The notes under the pieces: model-generated | Seen by the model: only the letters and a program-made list of their open reading frames with translations | The model's database searches: none | Told to the model about the DNA's origin: nothing | Position numbers and translations under genes: made by a program | IMG/VR virus record: IMGVR_UViG_3300046468_001313 | Location: 1 to 27,152 of that record | Direction: 5' to 3' (one strand) | From: a virus | Length of the DNA stretch: 27,152 nt | In this document: positions 5,837-12,529 of the stretch, piece after piece | How positions within the stretch are numbered: position 1 is the first letter of the stretch | Layout: the number at the start of each line of letters is the position of its first letter

Positions 5837-6715
5837 TTATAGTTCTAATTTAAAGTCATCTGGTAATTCTGGTGTTTCGCCTACTGGTGATAGTTGTCCT
5901 GCACCCTTTACGCCTTCTTCCCACACCATTTTTTCAAAAGGATCTTGTTTTCCTTCTTTTACCTTACCCCAAAATTCTGAAGGAGTGCCCATTTTATCTA
6001 AAAACCAAGCAATTTTGTGTGCTGAATTTACACGAGCATTTTGCATATCTGTATGTCCAAAGTCTTTAGGGTCACTTGGGTTGCCTTCCATATACTTACG
6101 ATTCTTAAATGTTTCGTCATCATTGTTGCCTGTGATGTCTGCTCTGTCATGAATAAACTCAAAGTCTACTCTTTCAAAGATATCTAACATGTATGCAATA
6201 TGACTTAGCCAAGCATCGTTCTGTGCGTTTTGACTTAGATGTCCCATTAGGATAAACCAGTCTTTAGGTACAATTGGCAATATAGCATAAGGATGTCCAT
6301 TGTGATTATCCTTAGGGCCTAACAGTTTAAATTGTCCATTGTACTGATCAATTACTTCGTCCCAGCCTTCTGTAACCATTAAACAGTCATCGTTCCAAAA
6401 GAAGAACCAGTCTCCTGTGGCCGCACCTGCTAATGTATTAACGTATATGTGTAAATTTTCATATCCAAGAGGTTTGAAAATACTTGCCCTTGCTTCTATT
6501 CCTACTTCTTTTAGATCTTCTGCAATCTCTTCTTTAATAAAATCTATAACACTTTGATCATCTTCATCTACACCAAATAATATTTCTAAACGTTCTGGGT
6601 GACTTGCTTTGCTTACTAAAGATTTTAAACTTTTTCTTAATACTTCCCTACGTCCTCTTGTGGGTAGTAATACTGATATTACTGATTGTTCTGTTTTAGG
6701 TTGTTGTTTTGCCAT
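5837..6715 (-). CDS. Glycosyltransferase, GT-A fold (GT2-like)
   Basis: Predicted to transfer a sugar from a nucleotide donor. It begins with the GT-A strand-loop SVISVLLPTRGRREVL (residues 11-26). It has a donor-site acidic motif in WFFFWNDDCLM (about 103-113), standing where GT2 enzymes carry DxD. The second half, with FEFIHDRADITGNNDDET, is less familiar. The start overlaps the end of the upstream glycosyltransferase gene by 20 bases and has a GAGGT ribosome site. The pair, followed upstream by an oxygenase fusion, looks like a glycan-decoration block, acting on virion proteins, host surface or DNA. The target is unknown. Confidence 0.75.
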   Translation of the reverse strand: MAKQQPKTEQSVISVLLPTRGRREVLRKSLKSLVSKASHPERLEILFGVDEDDQSVIDFIKEEIAEDLKEVGIEARASIFKPLGYENLHIYVNTLAGAATGDWFFFWNDDCLMVTEGWDEVIDQYNGQFKLLGPKDNHNGHPYAILPIVPKDWFILMGHLSQNAQNDAWLSHIAYMLDIFERVDFEFIHDRADITGNNDDETFKNRKYMEGNPSDPKDFGHTDMQNARVNSAHKIAWFLDKMGTPSEFWGKVKEGKQDPFEKMVWEEGVKGAGQLSPVGETPELPDDFKLEL

Positions 6716-7628
6716 CTTGACTTACCTCTTGTTTTCTTGAATGATCGTTTTCGCCTGTAAATAGTTTTCTTATATTTCCGCGGAATGTATAATGACCTAC
6801 ATGGTTAAGTGCTGTACGAGGGTCTAAGTAGACCGTACCGCCCATGTTTTGCCATGTCCTACAAAACATATAGTCCTCAGATAAGTAACGTCTGCTCTCC
6901 GGATCTATGACAGTATCAAATAATGCATACATAAATGGTTCAAACTTTTGATCTACATTAATGTCATTTACATATTTGTATTCAGGATGTTTATCAAACA
7001 TATCTTGTATTACATCTTTTCTGATACACATAAAGCCTGTTCCTGCGTCTTTAAGTTTTACTAAGTTATCTTCTATTTGTACTGATGGTGTCCTGTTACC
7101 TTCTTTGTCGGTTACAAAGTCAAAGTTTACAACATAGTTTGAACTATGTCCTTCAATTGTTTCTTCTGTTTCTGAATCATCTGCTCTTGCGGCACCAATA
7201 ATACTATTCCAATTGATTGCTTTCTTAGGATATGCACCAACAACTATTGGCTTGTCATATGCAACCATTCTTAAAATATCTTCAGGATTAAATTCTATAT
7301 CAGCATCTATAAAAAATAAATGTGTTGCTGATGTATTTTCCATAAAGAAACTAGTAAGTGTATTTCTACCTCTAGTTACTAGACTTTCATTTGCTAGTGT
7401 ACTAACAGTATATTGTATACCGTACTTGTTAAAGAGTATCGCAAGTCTCATCATACTTCTAAAGTATGGCTCGCCAAGTTGTCCACCGTAACACGGAGTT
7501 GCAATAAAAATATGTTTTTGTCTAAGTAATCCTAACGGTACTTCTATCTTTTCGTCTAGCAACTTATACATTACATCACTGCTATTTTCTTGCACTTGCT
7601 CTTTTGCTTTTGCTTTTTTCTTTGCCAT
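6696..7628 (-). CDS. Glycosyltransferase, GT-A fold
   Basis: The 310-aa protein has a Lys-rich start (MAKKKAKAKEQ), then the GT-A opening IFIATPCYGGQLGEPYFRSM (about 40-59). RGRNTLTSFF precedes the clear DxD donor site FIDADIEF at residues 106-113. A late His (HVGHYTF) is placed as in other GT-A enzymes. Proteins of this layout are common in marine T4-like phages. It may glycosylate a virion or cell-surface substrate, which is an inference. It is followed by a second glycosyltransferase (20-base overlap) and lies three bases from the oxygenase fusion gene. Confidence 0.8.
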   Translation of the reverse strand: MAKKKAKAKEQVQENSSDVMYKLLDEKIEVPLGLLRQKHIFIATPCYGGQLGEPYFRSMMRLAILFNKYGIQYTVSTLANESLVTRGRNTLTSFFMENTSATHLFFIDADIEFNPEDILRMVAYDKPIVVGAYPKKAINWNSIIGAARADDSETEETIEGHSSNYVVNFDFVTDKEGNRTPSVQIEDNLVKLKDAGTGFMCIRKDVIQDMFDKHPEYKYVNDINVDQKFEPFMYALFDTVIDPESRRYLSEDYMFCRTWQNMGGTVYLDPRTALNHVGHYTFRGNIRKLFTGENDHSRKQEVSQDGKTTT

Positions 7629-7631
7629 TTT

Positions 7632-8768
7632 TTACCTTGTGTGTCCTAATAATAAATCTGGGTCTTGTTCGTCATTTATATATTCAAATATCTTATCTAA
7701 ATACTCTTTTTCTTGTTTGTTATTTAACAATATTCTTTCGTCAACAAATAAAAGATCGGTATCATTAGCAAATGCTAGTTCAATTAGTTCATCTCTTCTT
7801 GTTTTATCATAGGTCATGCCTAATATACTTGGTATTATTATACCTTGTATATGTTTGTCCTTAATAAAGTCCTCTAGCATTGGTTCCCAATGACAAAAAC
7901 TTAATTCCAAGGGATAGTCTACTGGAACTATTCCCATATCTTTACAAAACTGTGACATTATCATACTTGTAACAAAGAATGGTGTAGTCTCACAAAATCT
8001 GCTATTCATGTCAATGTAGTTTATCCAGTTTTTACTTGTATCCACACCTGTAAGAGGTTGTCTATATTCTCTATGTAATCTAAAATAACCACCTGGTCTA
8101 CGTCTACCATAGTTACCGCCTTTAACTAGTACCCTAGTATCAAAACTCCAACGTGTGATATCAGTATCGTTATTAATATTGCCATGTATGTGACCTTGCT
8201 GAAATAACCAAGTTTGTCCTGGTGATGCATTACATGGTATACTATGCTTTAAGCACTCTTCTTGTATTTTTTTATAGTCCCATTGCTCTTCGTAGGTACG
8301 TTGAGTAATTTCCCTACTGGCTTCCCAAGGTAAAATTTGCATACTATTAGAGTCCCATGCTTCTGTAATAGGGCTCCATATACTAAACATACCTGGCCCA
8401 TGTCCATACCATATACCCTGATGGAAGTTTAATGTTCTTCCGTGTTTTGCTTGATTAGGTATAACTACTCTAACACCAACTACATCTTGTACCATAAAGT
8501 CTGCACCGTCTAAACGAGGTCTTGCAACATCGTCCATAAAGTCATCTAGTTTCTTAGCAAACTCTTCGGTCTTACATATACGTTGTATGTCCCACACAAA
8601 ATCATTAATCTCGTTAGGAGCCATTACTTCATGTAGTTTTTCTAGTTCTTTTACTTGGGGATATTTTTCTTGTACTGCGTCTATAAAGTACTGTCGCCAA
8701 TTATATTTCTCATGATCATGATCTATTAATTGGTTGTCCCACCTTGGGTCTAATGTGTTTAATTTCAT
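7632..8768 (-). CDS. 2OG-Fe(II) oxygenase fused to a LIC12192-like carbohydrate-cluster domain
   Basis: The N-terminal half resembles phytanoyl-CoA-dioxygenase-type 2-oxoglutarate/iron oxygenases. It has NFHQGIWYGHGPG (His about residue 116) and GHIHGN...TRWSFDTRVL (about 192-214), giving an iron-binding His and the Arg that holds 2-oxoglutarate. The C-terminal 110 residues resemble the 'sporadic carbohydrate cluster' LIC12192 family (LELSFCHWEPMLEDF..., IQGIIIPSILGM, then a paired-helix end). These are usually separate neighbouring genes, so this looks like a fusion. I chose the internal Met (MKLNTLDPRW), giving 378 aa, because a longer frame would run into tRNA-Gly. TGTAAATA-GAGAT abuts this ATG. 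Likely role: sugar modification alongside the two glycosyltransferases. Confidence 0.7.
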   Translation of the reverse strand: MKLNTLDPRWDNQLIDHDHEKYNWRQYFIDAVQEKYPQVKELEKLHEVMAPNEINDFVWDIQRICKTEEFAKKLDDFMDDVARPRLDGADFMVQDVVGVRVVIPNQAKHGRTLNFHQGIWYGHGPGMFSIWSPITEAWDSNSMQILPWEASREITQRTYEEQWDYKKIQEECLKHSIPCNASPGQTWLFQQGHIHGNINNDTDITRWSFDTRVLVKGGNYGRRRPGGYFRLHREYRQPLTGVDTSKNWINYIDMNSRFCETTPFFVTSMIMSQFCKDMGIVPVDYPLELSFCHWEPMLEDFIKDKHIQGIIIPSILGMTYDKTRRDELIELAFANDTDLLFVDERILLNNKQEKEYLDKIFEYINDEQDPDLLLGHTR

Positions 8769-8781
8769 ATCTCTATTTACA
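8769..8781 (-). promoter_or_regulatory. Late-promoter-like motif abutting the ATG
   Basis: The minus strand reads TGTAAATA-GAGAT-ATG. TAAATAGAGATATG is shared exactly with the start of the plus-strand gene at 15840. It lies between tRNA-Gly and the oxygenase fusion, with the usual five-base gap. Confidence 0.45.
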
Positions 8782-8790
8782 ACCTTAAAG

Positions 8791-8865
8791 TGGAGCGGAT
8801 GCCGAGAATCGAACTCGGATCTAAACCTTGGCAAGGTCTCATAATAGCCGTTATACTACATCCGC
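8791..8865 (-). tRNA. tRNA-Gly (GCC)
   Basis: The acceptor stem GCGGATG/CATCCGC is perfect. The anticodon stem AGACC/GGTTT closes loop TTGCCAA, giving GCC. The T-arm CCGAG-TTCGATT-CTCGG is standard and CCA is encoded. It is one base downstream of tRNA-Asp, so the two are probably processed from one transcript. Confidence 0.95.
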
Positions 8866-8866
8866 C

Positions 8867-8943
8867 TGGCGATCCAGAAGAGACTCGAACTCTCAACTTC
8901 CGCCGTGACAGGGCGGTGCTCTAACCAATTGAACTACTGGACC
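8867..8943 (-). tRNA. tRNA-Asp (GUC)
   Basis: The acceptor stem GGTCCAG pairs with CTGGATC. The anticodon stem CCGCC/GGCGG closes loop CTGTCAC, giving GTC. The T-loop TTCGAGT is standard and CCA is encoded. It is the first tRNA after the promoter at 8954-8982. Confidence 0.95.
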
Positions 8944-8953
8944 AATTTGTATT

Positions 8954-8982
8954 AGTGTAACAAAGGTTTATTACTTTGTCAA
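8954..8982 (-). promoter_or_regulatory. Sigma70-type promoter inside the tRNA cluster
   Basis: The minus strand has TTGACA (8977-8982), a 17-base spacer and TACACT (8954-8959) preceded by TGT. It lies between tRNA-Ala and tRNA-Asp, so tRNA-Asp and tRNA-Gly have their own host-type promoter. Confidence 0.75.
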
Positions 8983-8983
8983 G

Positions 8984-9059
8984 TGGTGGAGATGATAGGG
9001 ATCGAACCTACGACCTACTGGTTGCAAACCAGTCGCTCTCCCAACTGAGCTACACCCCC
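8984..9059 (-). tRNA. tRNA-Ala (UGC)
   Basis: The acceptor stem GGGGGTG pairs with CATCTCC with two G-U pairs. The anticodon stem ACTGG/CCAGT closes loop TTTGCAA, giving TGC. The D-arm (AGCTCAGTTGGGAGAGC) and T-loop are standard and CCA is encoded. Confidence 0.95.
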
Positions 9060-9072
9060 AACCGGAGTGTGA

Positions 9073-9297
9073 TTACTTATTATTTCTATTTAAGTATGCA
9101 GTCATTCTATCACCAACTGCTTTTGAGTTTTTAGCAATGTTGTTGCCAATTGTTTCAGCATTCTTCATAATGTTCTTGCTGATTTCCTCTGCGTTCTTTT
9201 GAACGTTTTCACCAACTTTAGTCCAATCAAACTCAGTATTAACTACCTTTTTGACTGCTTTCTTTTTCGCAGGTGCTTTTGCTTTTGCTTTTGCCAT
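9073..9297 (-). CDS. Basic protein with 11-residue repeats, 74 aa
   Basis: The first 20 residues are almost only Ala and Lys (MAKAKAKAPAKKKAVKK), as in histone-H1-like or phasin tails. Three successive 11-residue repeats follow: VQKNAEEISKN, IMKNAETIGNN and IAKNSKAVGDR. These should form an amphipathic helix of the kind that lies on lipid or coils around a partner. The family is not recognised. A very strong Shine-Dalgarno site (AGGAGG) precedes the start. The gene sits between tRNA-Thr and tRNA-Ala and would share the late promoter at 9422-9434. DNA or membrane binding is inferred from composition only. Confidence 0.75.
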   Translation of the reverse strand: MAKAKAKAPAKKKAVKKVVNTEFDWTKVGENVQKNAEEISKNIMKNAETIGNNIAKNSKAVGDRMTAYLNRNNK

Positions 9298-9335
9298 AAT
9301 GGCCTCCTGTTGCTATTGCAACATTATTAAAGTAA

Positions 9336-9411
9336 TGGTGCTGGTAGTCGGGTTCGAACTGACGACCTACTGATTACAAATCAGTTGCTCTACCAACTGA
9401 GCTATACCAGC
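9336..9411 (-). tRNA. tRNA-Thr (UGU)
   Basis: The acceptor stem GCTGGTA/TACCAGC is perfect. The anticodon stem ACTGA/TCAGT closes loop TTTGTAA, giving TGT. CCA is encoded. The T-stem GTCAG/CCGAC has one A-C mismatch. The late-type promoter at 9422-9434 is about 10 bases upstream. Confidence 0.93.
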
Positions 9412-9421
9412 CTTTATTACG

Positions 9422-9434
9422 ACAAGTATTTATA
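9422..9434 (-). promoter_or_regulatory. T4-like late promoter ahead of tRNA-Thr
   Basis: TATAAATACTTGT on the minus strand. It stands between the terminator at 9461-9486 and tRNA-Thr, so it could restart transcription for the tRNA/74-aa-gene cluster late in infection. Confidence 0.6.
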
Positions 9435-9460
9435 ATTTATAAGAAATAGAAGTCAGAAAA

Positions 9461-9486
9461 AAAGAGCACAATTAATTGTGCTCTTT
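9461..9486 (-). terminator. Rho-independent terminator
   Basis: AAAGAGCACAATT and AATTGTGCTCTTT form a 26-base perfect palindrome. On the minus strand it runs into TTTTTTT (seven T), which fits termination after the 56-aa gene at 9499-9669. On the plus side the T-run is broken. Confidence 0.9.
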
Positions 9487-9498
9487 GTTTAATAGAAA

Positions 9499-9669
9499 TT
9501 ATTTATCTGAGAATGGTTTTTTAGAAACAAATTCGTTAAGACGCTCGGCTTCTTTAAGTACTTCTTCTGTAGTAGGCATATCTTCAGGATTTTTTGCTTT
9601 TGCCTGAAGTATCTCTTTCGCCTCTCTTACCAAATCCAAACGTATCTCGTATGGTGTTTTGTTAGACAT
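9499..9669 (-). CDS. Conserved small phage protein, 56 aa
   Basis: It begins MSNKTPYEIRLDLVREAKEI and contains MPTTEEVLKEAERLNEFVSK. The pattern PYEIR-x-L...PTTEE-V-x-x-A-x-x-LN-x-FV recalls small conserved hypothetical proteins of marine T4-like phages, including cyanophages. It is a helical, soluble protein with no known function. It has its own late-type promoter (9698-9710), a Shine-Dalgarno site (AAAGGA) and a strong terminator directly after it, so it may be a single-gene transcript. Confidence 0.75.
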   Translation of the reverse strand: MSNKTPYEIRLDLVREAKEILQAKAKNPEDMPTTEEVLKEAERLNEFVSKKPFSDK

Positions 9670-9697
9670 CTTTTAATCCTTTAACCTATGTTATTAT

Positions 9698-9710
9698 GCA
9701 TCTATTTATC
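9698..9710 (-). promoter_or_regulatory. T4-like late promoter
   Basis: GATAAATAGATGC on the minus strand, about 28 bases upstream of the 56-aa gene's ATG. This copy leaves room for a leader with a ribosome site. Confidence 0.6.
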
Positions 9711-9743
9711 GTGAATCTGATGTGCCATTAAAACTATGTATTG

Positions 9744-10001
9744 CTATTTCTTTTTCTTTAATTTGGTAATTTCTTTTTCTAAATTATCTAATCTTTCTGC
9801 AATCAATGGAAACTGCTTTCTAAACTTTGCGTCCTTTTTAGCAACTTCTATATCGTATTTAACTGCAAGGTATTCCATAAAGTTATCAACTTTCTTTTGA
9901 AACCATATCCCCATTTTAGTTTTCTGAAACCACTGATAAAAACTACTACCTATAATGCTAGATAGTATTGCCTTTAGTGATAGTATAATTAACCAATTCA
10001 T
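9744..10001 (-). CDS. Membrane-anchored coiled-coil protein, 85 aa
   Basis: Residues 1-19 (MNWLIILSLKAILSSIIGS) are a hydrophobic anchor. An amphipathic middle with several Trp/Phe follows (FYQWFQKTKMGIWFQKK). The C-terminus looks like a coiled coil ending in a Lys run (ERLDNLEKEITKLKKKK). The layout suggests a single-pass inner-membrane protein with a cytoplasmic basic tail. I do not recognise a family; a membrane-acting or lysis accessory role cannot be excluded. It lies just after the lipase gene and is probably in the same late transcript. Confidence 0.7.
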   Translation of the reverse strand: MNWLIILSLKAILSSIIGSSFYQWFQKTKMGIWFQKKVDNFMEYLAVKYDIEVAKKDAKFRKQFPLIAERLDNLEKEITKLKKKK

Positions 10002-10010
10002 AATATATCC

Positions 10011-10817
10011 TTATTTAGGTAATTGTTCGCCGCTATCATCCATGTTGTATAAGTATTCATGGTACAATCCCATACTATGATCAGCAAAGCCATCTATTAA
10101 ATTAAAAGATTTAAGTGCCATCCAATGACCTCTACATTTATCTTTAAAACGTTGTGACCAAGTTGCTGGCCTAATGTTACCATATGTATTAATATATCTT
10201 AATACTCCGCTATGTTTAAAACATAAGAATGAAGGAGGTACTGCTGTAACGGCATCGTTATTGTTTCTATATCTATAATATTTAATACCGTCTAATGCTG
10301 GTAAAAATGCCTTTGTGCCAACTCTAGGTTGTCCAAATGTATGTAGTCCGCCATTAGGTTTCAGCTCAGCCGCAACTAGTACTGCCATTGCTCCGCCTAA
10401 ACTATGTCCTGTGACCCATAAAGTTTTGTTGCCTTTCTTATCATGTTTTGCAAGTGCTTCTTTAATACCAGGAATAACCTTATCATACTCTGCATAAAAT
10501 CCTCTATGTACTCTACCTGCTATATGATGTTTTACTGGAAACATTTTTAAGTCTGCAAGTACATCATTTATTGCTGTAGGCTCTGTACCTCTACAAGCAA
10601 TAAGTACATCTGTTTTATCACTCATTACATATGCCTGTGCACCGTCTACATCTATAAATGTTGGTGGTAATGGTTTATTTAAAAACTTTTTAAGTGGTGC
10701 TAAGTCCTTTATACCCGGTCTTGCTACTAAAAGTTCCTCTGGTGATTGATAACATTGATGAGCATACATACTCAACAACAAACCGCGATCGCGGTACGAC
10801 ATATCTTTTACTGACAT
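10011..10817 (-). CDS. Class 3 lipase-like alpha/beta hydrolase
   Basis: The 268-aa protein has the nucleophile elbow GHSLGG at residues 137-142 (Ser139), the oxyanion-side ACRGTEP (74-80) and HRGFYAEYD (104-112). Candidate triad partners are Asp188 in RNNNDAVTAVPP and His202 in FKHSGVLRY. This is the Lipase_3 (fungal lipase-like) layout: hydrolysis of lipid or other acyl esters. No signal peptide is visible, so it acts in the cytoplasm, leaves on lysis, or is packaged in the virion. A Shine-Dalgarno site (AAGGAG) and a late-type promoter (10848-10860) precede it. A role in membrane breakdown at lysis or virion entry is inferred. Confidence 0.85.
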   Translation of the reverse strand: MSVKDMSYRDRGLLLSMYAHQCYQSPEELLVARPGIKDLAPLKKFLNKPLPPTFIDVDGAQAYVMSDKTDVLIACRGTEPTAINDVLADLKMFPVKHHIAGRVHRGFYAEYDKVIPGIKEALAKHDKKGNKTLWVTGHSLGGAMAVLVAAELKPNGGLHTFGQPRVGTKAFLPALDGIKYYRYRNNNDAVTAVPPSFLCFKHSGVLRYINTYGNIRPATWSQRFKDKCRGHWMALKSFNLIDGFADHSMGLYHEYLYNMDDSGEQLPK

Positions 10818-10847
10818 TTGTTACTCCTTAATAATAAATATTATTAT

Positions 10848-10860
10848 AGTAGTATTTATC
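10848..10860 (-). promoter_or_regulatory. T4-like late promoter
   Basis: GATAAATACTACT on the minus strand, followed by a leader with AAGGAG before the lipase ATG. The same 13 bases occur before the tail-fibre gene (24850-24862), supporting a genuine late element. Confidence 0.75.
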
Positions 10861-10886
10861 AGTTTAGACTATATTATATTGCTCCA

Positions 10887-11480
10887 TTAACCATTTTTTC
10901 TTTTGTATGAAGTATCTCCATCTGCATACTTGTGATTGATCTCACTATGGTGTTGTTCATCTGCTCTTACTTTTTTAATTAGATCACTTAGTTTAGCAGT
11001 CTTTTTCATCTTATAATACTTTATTGCTAATTCAGGAGCAGGAACATTTTCTACTACTCCACTCTCAACCATAGCCAAATAATCTGTATAACTGCGGACT
11101 GCTTCTTCTTCAAAGTAACCTATCATTCTGTGTGCTGTTTTATAATCTATTGCATAAAGTAATGCATAAAATATCATAAAGATAAATTGTGCTAACAAAA
11201 CTAGTAGCCTTTCAACAATGTTTGGTTTAGCAATCTCTATAAAGAACATTAAATGCATTCTTTCGTTTTCTGCTTCTGCCAACATTTCTCTGATATCAGG
11301 ACCGTATCCTGTTTTCATTTTACGCAAACTTTTGAAATGTAATATCATACCTGCTACCATGCCTGGCACACCTGCTACGGTTTCTAATACTACTGCTCTG
11401 TGTCCATATCTTTTTGCAAAAAAAGTATCAGCCATAAAACGGAAAAACTTGGTCATACTCATTGCAAAAACATTTCTCAT
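10887..11480 (-). CDS. aox: Alternative oxidase (ubiquinol oxidase, di-iron)
   Basis: Oxidises ubiquinol with oxygen and forms water without pumping protons, at the inner membrane. All di-iron ligands of the family are visible: E33 in LETVAGVPG, E73 and H76 in ENERMHL, the EEEA motif at 124-127, and E175/H178 in RADEQHH. NVPAPELAI and INH near the C-terminus also match. At 197 aa it is compact and lacks the N-terminal extension of plant enzymes. Wording is closer to the bacterial/mitochondrial AOX type than to plastid PTOX of cyanophages. It overlaps the 48-aa gene and lies near FdxA, suggesting that the phage redirects host electron flow. Confidence 0.93.
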   Translation of the reverse strand: MRNVFAMSMTKFFRFMADTFFAKRYGHRAVVLETVAGVPGMVAGMILHFKSLRKMKTGYGPDIREMLAEAENERMHLMFFIEIAKPNIVERLLVLLAQFIFMIFYALLYAIDYKTAHRMIGYFEEEAVRSYTDYLAMVESGVVENVPAPELAIKYYKMKKTAKLSDLIKKVRADEQHHSEINHKYADGDTSYKRKNG

Positions 11481-11623
11481 TCTTGTTTGTCCTTGTACTT
11501 TTCTTTACGTGGTATTACTTTAGTTTTGTCTTTCTCTACTCTATGGCCGTAGGCAGTTTCTGTATCAAACAGTACTCGATGAAATCTAGTCTTCGGGACT
11601 TCTTTCTTAATTTTCTTCGACAT
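11477..11623 (-). CDS. Small basic protein, 48 aa
   Basis: The frame begins [20 protein letters not shown] and ends EKYKDKQE. It is strongly basic with no membrane segment, and the family is not recognised. Its start overlaps the end of the FdxA gene by 17 bases, with GGTGA in front. Its TGA overlaps the ATG of the alternative oxidase (ATGA). That coupling on both sides is why I call it and suggests it is made together with the oxidase. Confidence 0.65.
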   Translation of the reverse strand: MSKKIKKEVPKTRFHRVLFDTETAYGHRVEKDKTKVIPRKEKYKDKQE

Positions 11624-11942
11624 GTTTTTCACCTATTGCTATTGCCTCATCTATACTATACGGACTTTCATGTGCCATTGGCTCTTTTGTTTCCGCAATG
11701 TTAGGCCATATATCAGCCATTTTTGCATTTATTTCTATAAACGGTATTTGTTCTGCAGGTAATTCGTCATCGCTCCAAATCGCTTCTACAGGACATTCTG
11801 GTTCGCACAAAGCACAATCAATACACTCATCAGGATTGATTACCAGCATGTCTGGTCCTTCATAGAAACAGTCTACAGGACAAACCTCTACGCATTTTGT
11901 GTCTTTACATCCGACACATGGACTACCTACTACAAAACTCAT
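11607..11942 (-). CDS. fdxA: 7Fe ferredoxin, FdxA type ([3Fe-4S][4Fe-4S])
   Basis: A small soluble electron carrier (111 aa). [17 protein letters not shown] near the start and [12 protein letters not shown] further on place cysteines as in Azotobacter ferredoxin I. C9, C17 and C50 would hold the 3Fe cluster; C21, C40, C43 and C46 would hold the 4Fe cluster. [18 protein letters not shown] is highly typical. Phage ferredoxins of cyanophages are the 2Fe-2S plant type, so this one points to a non-photosynthetic proteobacterial host (inference). It has both a sigma70-type promoter (11966-11993) and an abutting late motif (11943-11955). It is followed by the 48-aa gene and alternative oxidase. Confidence 0.95.
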   Translation of the reverse strand: MSFVVGSPCVGCKDTKCVEVCPVDCFYEGPDMLVINPDECIDCALCEPECPVEAIWSDDELPAEQIPFIEINAKMADIWPNIAETKEPMAHESPYSIDEAIAIGEKHVEEN

Positions 11943-11955
11943 AAACGTATTTATA
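11943..11955 (-). promoter_or_regulatory. T4-like late promoter abutting the fdxA ATG
   Basis: TATAAATA-CGTTT-ATG on the minus strand. The eight-base core is a perfect T4 late match and is exactly five bases from the start codon. Confidence 0.65.
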
Positions 11956-11965
11956 TAAAATTGTT

Positions 11966-11993
11966 ATTATATATGAAATATTATCAATGTCAA
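11966..11993 (-). promoter_or_regulatory. Sigma70-type promoter upstream of fdxA
   Basis: TTGACA (11988-11993), a 16-base spacer and TATAAT (11966-11971) on the minus strand. It partly overlaps the stop of the small gene upstream. With the late motif it gives fdxA two possible modes of expression. Confidence 0.8.
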
Positions 11994-12157
11994 CTATTAA
12001 TAATCAACGATGCTAAAAGCAAGAGCAATGATATGGTTCCTAAGAAGAAAAAGGCTACGAGAAATGCAAACCAAATGATTGCCATTGGCTTAATTTCAAA
12101 TTTGTCTTCGGATTTTTTACCAACGCCTAATACAGCCTTGATTGCATTTGCTATCAA
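11990..12157 (-). CDS. Small membrane protein, 55 aa (TTG start proposed)
   Basis: The frame reads [M/L]IANAIKAVLGVGKKSEDKF, then one strong membrane segment of about 30 residues rich in Phe and Leu (MAIIWFAFLVAFFFLGTISL onwards). No ATG is available before the conserved-looking N-terminus. The TTG overlapping the upstream stop (TTTTGA) is the best start and would couple it to the 59-aa gene. If an internal ATG is used instead, only the membrane segment is made. The family is not recognised. Confidence 0.5.
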   Translation of the reverse strand: MIANAIKAVLGVGKKSEDKFEIKPMAIIWFAFLVAFFFLGTISLLLLLASLIINS

Positions 12158-12333
12158 AACAAATACTGGTTAAATAACATTACTGCTAACATCATTCCAA
12201 ATACAACAACCTGTACCACTGCTGGGATAACTACAAACAACTTCATTACATTAAAGTCGCCTTTCATAAAGAAGTCTGTTTCCATCCATTCTGCCTGTTC
12301 TTCAGGCGTTGCATCTTTTACTACGTTATTCAT
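12154..12333 (-). CDS. Small single-pass membrane protein, 59 aa
   Basis: It begins MNNVVKDATPEEQAEWMETD and ends with a hydrophobic segment (about residues 35-59, VVIPAVVQVVVFGMMLAVML). That gives an acidic cytoplasmic head and a tail anchor. I start at this ATG, which has AAGGAT in front, rather than at an upstream TTG. The family is not recognised. It lies in a chain of tiny genes leading into fdxA and alternative oxidase. Confidence 0.6.
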   Translation of the reverse strand: MNNVVKDATPEEQAEWMETDFFMKGDFNVMKLFVVIPAVVQVVVFGMMLAVMLFNQYLF

Positions 12334-12340
12334 ACTATCC

Positions 12341-12403
12341 TTAGTTTGTTGGATGCCAAGGAGCAATCCAATATTTAAAAAATACTCTTTTAAATTCTTT
12401 CAT
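12341..12403 (-). CDS. Possible 20-aa micro-protein
   Basis: The frame is MKEFKRVFFKYWIAPWHPTN. Its ATG overlaps the stop of the 41-aa frame upstream (TGATG), and its stop is followed by the Shine-Dalgarno site of the 59-aa gene. It is too short to judge by composition. It could instead be a translational link between its neighbours. Confidence 0.35.
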   Translation of the reverse strand: MKEFKRVFFKYWIAPWHPTN

Positions 12404-12528
12404 CAAAACAAAACTGATAGACATAAAAACCAACTTCCCCAAAGTAGGGCATAACATAATGCCTCTAATTTGTCGCCTGTCTTTTTGAATATCCCTGATT
12501 TGTCTATAAATTTATATACTAATGTCAC
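12403..12528 (-). CDS. Small membrane micro-protein, 41 aa (GTG start)
   Basis: The frame is [M/V]TLVYKFIDKSGIFKKTGDK followed by a hydrophobic end (LEALCYALLWGSWFLCLSVL). It looks like a basic head with one membrane helix. It starts at GTG one base after the stop of the 79-aa gene and ends in a TGATG overlap. The tight packing supports translation. The family is not recognised. Confidence 0.5.
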   Translation of the reverse strand: MTLVYKFIDKSGIFKKTGDKLEALCYALLWGSWFLCLSVLF

Positions 12529-12529
12529 T

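Noticed and set aside
8769-8834. Upstream extension of the oxygenase fusion to a start at 8834
   Set aside because: It would read through most of tRNA-Gly; the first 22 residues are tRNA sequence.
11961-12173. Plus-strand 70-aa open frame
   Set aside because: It is antisense to the coupled minus-strand micro-membrane gene and to the fdxA promoter, with no ribosome site.
12334-12366. TTG start 11 codons upstream of the 59-aa protein
   Set aside because: The ATG has a ribosome site, and the extension overlaps the 20-aa frame in another phase.
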